The notes beneath the pieces are model-generated. The model was not told the origin of the DNA, searched no databases, and worked only from the letters and a program-made list of their open reading frames with translations. Source: Nonomuraea polychroma (GTDB lineage: Bacteria; Actinomycetota; Actinomycetes; Streptosporangiales; Streptosporangiaceae). Taken from it: 64,000 bases of DNA. The position numbers were made by a program, and so were the translations under genes. The stretch spans positions 3,410,001 through 3,474,000 of the forward strand of contig NZ_SAUN01000001.1 of the NCBI RefSeq assembly GCF_004011505.1, written 5' to 3'. Positions 60,895-64,000 of the stretch are shown here, piece by piece. Position 1 is the stretch's first letter; each line of letters starts with the position of its first letter.

Positions 60895-61481
60895 CCCCTC
60901 CCTACACTGCCTGCGTGCTCCAACCCCGCTACCCGATCACCACCGAGCGGCTCCTCCTGCGCCCCTTCACCGAGGCCGACCTCGACGCCGTCCACGCCTA
61001 CGAATCCCGCCCCGACGTCGCCCGCTACCTCTACTGGCAGCCCCGCGACCGCGACACCTCCCGCACCTTCCTCGACAAAAAGATCACCCGCACCGCGGTG
61101 CACGACGAAGGCGACGCCCTCGACCTGGCCATCACCCTGCGCCACACCGGCCCCGACAACGGCCGCGTCATCGGGTCGGTCCTGCTCATCTGGACCAGCA
61201 AAGAGCACCGCCAAGGCGAGATCGGCTACATCCTCCACCCCGACCACCACGGCCACGGCTACGCCGCCGAAGCCGCCCGCGTCATGCTCCACCTCGGCTT
61301 CCACGACCTCGGCCTGCACCGCATCACCGGCCGCCTCGACGCCCGCAACACCGCCTCCGCCCGCGTCCTGGAAAAACTCCACATGCGCCGCGAAGCCACC
61401 CTCATCGACAACGAATTCGTCAAAGGCGAATGGGCCAGCGAAGCCATCTACGCCATCCTCGACACCGAATGGGCGGCATGA
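60891..61481 (+). CDS. GNAT-family N-acetyltransferase
   Basis: A 196-residue RimJ/RimL-type GNAT: TERLLLRPFTEADLDAVHAY, motif A with IGYILHPDHHGHGYAAEAAR, then DARNTASARVLEKLHMRREA. ATGA overlap with the TetR stop. Substrate unknown. Confidence 0.92.
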   Translation: MTPPYTACVLQPRYPITTERLLLRPFTEADLDAVHAYESRPDVARYLYWQPRDRDTSRTFLDKKITRTAVHDEGDALDLAITLRHTGPDNGRVIGSVLLIWTSKEHRQGEIGYILHPDHHGHGYAAEAARVMLHLGFHDLGLHRITGRLDARNTASARVLEKLHMRREATLIDNEFVKGEWASEAIYAILDTEWAA

Positions 61482-61810
61482 CCATCCACCACCTCGCCCT
61501 GGCCGCCGACTGGCACACCGCCCAGCACACGGGGGAGTACCGCATCTCCACCCTCGGCCGCACCCTCGAGGAAGAAGGATTCATCCACTGCAGCCGCGAC
61601 CTGGCCCAGCTGCGCGACGTCCACACCGCCTACTACCTGCACGTCAGCGCACCGCTGCTGATCCTCGACATCGACCCCACCGGGCTCGACGTCCGCACCG
61701 AAAACGGCTACCCCCACCTGTACGGGCCCCTGCCCGTGACCGCCGTCACCGCCGTCCGCCCCTACACCACCCAGCCCGGCACCGGGCAGGGAGATCACCG
61801 GCCACAATGA
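61478..61810 (+). CDS. DUF952 family protein
   Basis: A 110-residue DUF952 protein: HHLALAADWHTAQHTGEYRI, EEEGFIHCSRDLAQLRDVH, PHLYGPLPVTAV. The conserved GFIHCS motif is clear. The ATG overlaps the GNAT stop. Function unknown. Confidence 0.88.
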   Translation: MTIHHLALAADWHTAQHTGEYRISTLGRTLEEEGFIHCSRDLAQLRDVHTAYYLHVSAPLLILDIDPTGLDVRTENGYPHLYGPLPVTAVTAVRPYTTQPGTGQGDHRPQ

Positions 61811-62193
61811 CCGCTATGGACACCCGCACGGCAGCCCAGCGCTTCGCCGACACCTGGCAACACGGCTGGACCCACCACGACGTCGACGCCATCACCGCCC
61901 TCTACCACGACGACGCCGTCCACACCAGCATGCCGTTCCGGCCCCCGCACCACGGCAAACACGCCATCGCCGACTACATCGCCTGGTCCTTCGCCGGCGA
62001 AAACGACCCCACCGTCGCCTTCGCCACCCCCATCGCCGACGGAGACCACGCCGTGATCGAATTCCGCGTCCACGCACACGACAACGCCGGCCACCCCACC
62101 ACCCTGGCCGGCTGCGTCATCGCCCGCTTCGACACCGACGGGCTCGCCGTGGAAACCCGCGACTACTGGCACACCGCCGACGGCCACCTCTGA
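61807..62193 (+). CDS. SnoaL/NTF2-like protein
   Basis: A 128-residue NTF2-fold protein: TAAQRFADTWQHGWTHHDVD, YHDDAVHTSMPF, VIEFRVHAHDNAGHP, TRDYWHTADGHL. The fold is used in small enzymes and polyketide cyclases. ATGA overlap with DUF952 makes it the last gene of the SMR operon. Confidence 0.88.
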   Translation: MTAMDTRTAAQRFADTWQHGWTHHDVDAITALYHDDAVHTSMPFRPPHHGKHAIADYIAWSFAGENDPTVAFATPIADGDHAVIEFRVHAHDNAGHPTTLAGCVIARFDTDGLAVETRDYWHTADGHL

Positions 62194-62218
62194 CACGACC
62201 CGGCGACGGGGGAGCGGC

Positions 62219-62482
62219 TCATCGCACCACCCGCAACGGCGCACCACCAGGAAGCCCACCGGCCACCGCGGGCGGCCTCGGCGCCGGCTGCGCGCGTACC
62301 ACCGGCTCCGGACGCGCCACCTGCTGCGTCTGCTCCGCCGCCTCACCACGCCGCTCGGCGCAACCGCCCCCGCAGTACCCGTTGGTCACGATCAGGCGCC
62401 CCCGGAGCGCGGTGTACGCCTCCTTGCCTGAAGCGGGCAGTACACCTTGACATATCGGGCATAGCACCGACTGGCTCCCCAC
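62219..62482 (-). CDS. Small Cys-rich (zinc-ribbon-like) protein
   Basis: 87 residues. LCPICQGVLPASGKEAYTAL and NGYCGGGCAERRG give two Cys pairs suited to zinc. The rest is Pro/Ala-rich. GTG at 62482 with GAGAGGAG is chosen over the longer frame. Unknown function. Confidence 0.55.
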   Translation of the reverse strand: MGSQSVLCPICQGVLPASGKEAYTALRGRLIVTNGYCGGGCAERRGEAAEQTQQVARPEPVVRAQPAPRPPAVAGGLPGGAPLRVVR

Positions 62483-62853
62483 GTGCTGCTCCTCTCGCGG
62501 CGCGAATAGCAGGAGCTCCACCCTATGACCAGACCCGGCGCCAAAGACAGCGAATCAACACAAGGTCAAAGCCACCGTCAAACCGCCGGCCCGGCACGGC
62601 GACGACCCACACGGCGGGACGCGGGGCGGCAAATGCGCCGCTCAGCGCGCCGCCGCCGCCTCCCGCCGCCGGCTCCCGGAGCGACCGGTTCGCCCTGTAG
62701 GGACGGAAGAGACATTCATCACTAGACCCTCTGTCCTCAACCGTCGAGGGAGTGCCGGGGAGCCCCCGAACCAGCGTTACTTGACATAATGTCCATTATC
62801 AAGCAACTAACGAACCATCGCATAAACCCCGAACTCCTGGGAAGACGCACTCC
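62483..62853. other. Intergenic region containing the dif-like site
   Basis: About 370 bp. A plus-strand frame at 62525-62725 is Arg-rich and unconvincing. The 3' half is AT-rich for this window and carries the 28-bp dif-like element at 62779-62806. Confidence 0.6.
62779..62806 (-). other. dif: dif-like XerC/XerD recombination site
   Basis: On the minus strand the 28 bp read TTGCTTGATAA (XerC-like arm), TGGACA (central region) and TTATGTCAAGT (XerD-like arm). The actinobacterial dif consensus as I recall it is TTsrcCGATAA, TvnACA, TTATGTCAAGT; only three arm positions differ, all in the less conserved part of the XerC arm. The arms are near-inverted repeats around a 6-base centre. A genuine dif would place the replication terminus here; a Xer-dependent integration site is the alternative. 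Confidence 0.7.
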
Positions 62854-63108
62854 ATGCCACCCCTGGAGATCACGACCCCGGGCATCATCGCGCTCACGGC
62901 CGTCATCACCGCAGCCGCCATCTGGCTCATCATCGTCGCCGCCCGCCTGACCCAGCGGCCCCGCAACCGTCCCAACCCCAGCATCGACCTGGTCGACCAA
63001 GCCCGCGAGCTCAAAGCCCTCGGCCAGATCCAGGAAGCCGTCTTCCTCGTGCGCGGCGAAACCGGCATGAGCCAAAGCGCCGCCGCGCGCTTCGTCAACC
63101 GCCTGTGA
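62854..63108 (+). CDS. Small membrane protein with L7/L12-like C-terminal motif
   Basis: 84 residues: one N-terminal helix (TPGIIALTAVITAAAIWLII), a linker, then LKALGQIQEAVFLVRGETGM and SQSAAARFVNRL, which resembles the ribosomal L7/L12 C-terminal motif (xxxAIKxVRExTGLxLxEAK) seen in other small actinobacterial proteins. Function unknown. First gene after the dif-like site. Confidence 0.7.
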   Translation: MPPLEITTPGIIALTAVITAAAIWLIIVAARLTQRPRNRPNPSIDLVDQARELKALGQIQEAVFLVRGETGMSQSAAARFVNRL

Positions 63109-63546
63109 GGCCGCTTCCTGTGCGGGTCGCGAGGCCGCTTCCCCGGCGTGCCCAGGCGTGGTGATGACCGGTGCGCCGGCGCGTGCCGCACGACACCGAC
63201 AGAGCTGCTCAAATAGGGATATTTAGTGCGATACAAGACAGAAGTGGGATTCTGTTTGGTATAGGCAGTTTGTTACGTTTGCCCACTTTTGTGTCGCTTC
63301 AGGATCGGCCGCAGTGGTGCGCCTTCCCCTGTGAGGAGCGCCGTCGCAGCCGTCGCCAGGCATGCCGCGAGCTGCGCGCCCGGCATCGCGCTGAAAGAAG
63401 ACGGTGGGCCGGACTTCAGCGGCCTCTGCCTCTCCCCCGCCCTGGCTGGTCCGGAAGGGGGACGGCCGGAATACGGCAGAAAGACACCACGGGTGACGTC
63501 TTCGCTGGTCAGAGACGACTGGGCGCGTCGGTAACCCGTGTGCGTC
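63109..63546. other. Intergenic region with AT-rich island
   Basis: No confident gene in about 440 bp. The stretch 63205-63300 is markedly AT-rich and contains a near-inverted repeat (GACAGAAGTGGG at about 63237, CCCACTTTTGTGTC at about 63281). It may be promoter DNA or a fragment of a transferred element. Confidence 0.5.
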
Positions 63547-63842
63547 TCAGGAGTCGGCGGCGGCTTGAACGGGGTCGGAGGTGAGATCGAGCAGGCGCTG
63601 GGCCTGCTGAAGGAGACGCTGGGCTTCCTGCCGGAGTTGCTCGCGTACGGGGTCTGTCCCACTGATGTAGTCGGCCTGTCGGTAAGGGAGCTGCCACGAG
63701 ACGTCATCTGTGATGTTCGTGCAGGCGGCACCGTGTGCCTGGGCTGACTCGTCGTCTTTTCGAGTTCGTCGGGCCAACGCTGGGCGCGTCGGTCCGCGTC
63801 CGCGATCAGCTCGGCTTCGGCAGACGGGTCAGGTGAGGTCAT
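63547..63842 (-). pseudogene. Small protein gene with single-base frameshift
   Basis: Frame one from ATG 63842: TSPDPSAEAELIADADRRAQ and RWPDELEK. Frame two then reads DDESAQAHGAACTNITDDVS, WQLPYRQADYISG, DPVREQLRQEAQRLL to the stop at 63547. Adding one A to the AAAA run (TTTT at 63757-63760 on the plus strand) joins them as ELEKDDESA, a 98-residue protein ending in a coiled coil. Its ATG overlaps the stop of the upstream transporter fragment. Family not recognised. Confidence 0.6.
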
Positions 63843-64000
63843 CGCGTGCCTGCTTTCTCGGATCGGAGGTTCGCGCTATCGAGGGGTGGTCGCCTGTCGG
63901 TCGCCCAGACGGCCAGCGCGCAGGCCGCGAATCCGGCCCCGAGGAGACTGGAGCCCGCCCAGCCGTGGGTGGTGAGGATGGCGGTGGTTGCGGCTGCGCC
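63839..64000 (-). CDS. C-terminal part of a membrane transporter (runs off window)
   Basis: 53 residues visible before the stop at 63839: HGWAGSSLLGAGFAACALAV is a final transmembrane helix followed by a basic tail, ATDRRPPLDSANLRSEKAGT. This looks like the end of an MFS-type transporter. ATGA overlap with the downstream small gene. Confidence 0.6.
   Translation of the reverse strand, partial: GAAATTAILTTHGWAGSSLLGAGFAACALAVWATDRRPPLDSANLRSEKAGTR

Noticed and set aside
62525..62725. 66-codon plus-strand frame
   Set aside because: Arg-rich, no ribosome site and no recognisable motif.

Overview
The window looks like a chromosomal segment of a high-GC Gram-positive bacterium, most likely a filamentous actinomycete of the Streptosporangiaceae (Nonomuraea-like). 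This is inferred from the very high GC, frequent GTG starts, ATGA/GTGA-coupled genes, a second clpP pair, DUF5999, a TipAS-type MerR and HelD. No rRNA, tRNA, CRISPR array or intact prophage was seen. Most of it is accessory or regulatory material around a few core genes (clpP pair, purB, helD).

Layout. 1-2.9 kb: DUF58 and MoxR genes with a divergent pseudokinase-like membrane protein. 3-7 kb: DUF2268 metalloprotease, a NarL-type two-component pair and a tandem clpP pair. 7.0-7.9 kb: low-complexity, gene-free DNA. 7.9-16.8 kb: M20 peptidase, TauE, DeoR/MFS, WYL regulator, LysE, an ArsR/SRPBCC pair, VOC, cupin, PPOX and SDR genes. 16.9-21.8 kb: LacI regulator, a frameshifted LanC-like gene and helD. 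21.8-25.7 kb: MarR and a divergent RND pump. 25.8-32 kb: secreted or surface proteins (R-type lectin, matrixin-like protease, lipoprotein, GT-C-like membrane protein, and a WxL-like/DUF916-like trio). 32.3-34.1 kb: purB with a single-base frameshift and a decayed GNAT gene. 34.3-38.6 kb: DUF4037, ArsR/SRPBCC, TipAS MerR, and a BmrR-like MerR with a GyrI-domain partner. 38.8-42.6 kb: DUF5999, a large LuxR-type ATPase and a GHKL-like protein; the outer two share an upstream motif. 42.7-43.6 kb: a truncated reductase and transposon debris. 43.6-48.7 kb: S41 peptidase, a collapsed HlyD/ABC/FtsX efflux cluster, and an OmpR/HK pair. 48.7-57.9 kb: secreted proteins, S1 protease, regulators, MFS pump and a propeller lipoprotein. 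58-62.2 kb: oxygenase remnant, XRE regulator, radical SAM protein, and a five-gene coupled operon led by an SMR pump. 62.2-64 kb: small genes and a 28-bp dif-like site.

How the genes relate. Several units are regulator-plus-target pairs: ArsR/SRPBCC twice, MarR/RND, DeoR/MFS, TetR/SMR and two-component pairs. The strongest leads are the dif-like site at 62779-62806, the actinobacterial WxL/DUF916-like locus (29.7-32.0 kb), the 24-bp motif bracketing the DUF5999/LuxR/GHKL region, and a repeated ATCTAC-N3-GTAAAGG element at three convergent gene junctions. Three apparent single-base deletions, all in homopolymers (LanC-like, purB, a small gene at 63.7 kb), suggest homopolymer errors in the assembly. 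The larger losses (GNAT core, efflux cluster, reductase, oxygenase) look like real gene decay.
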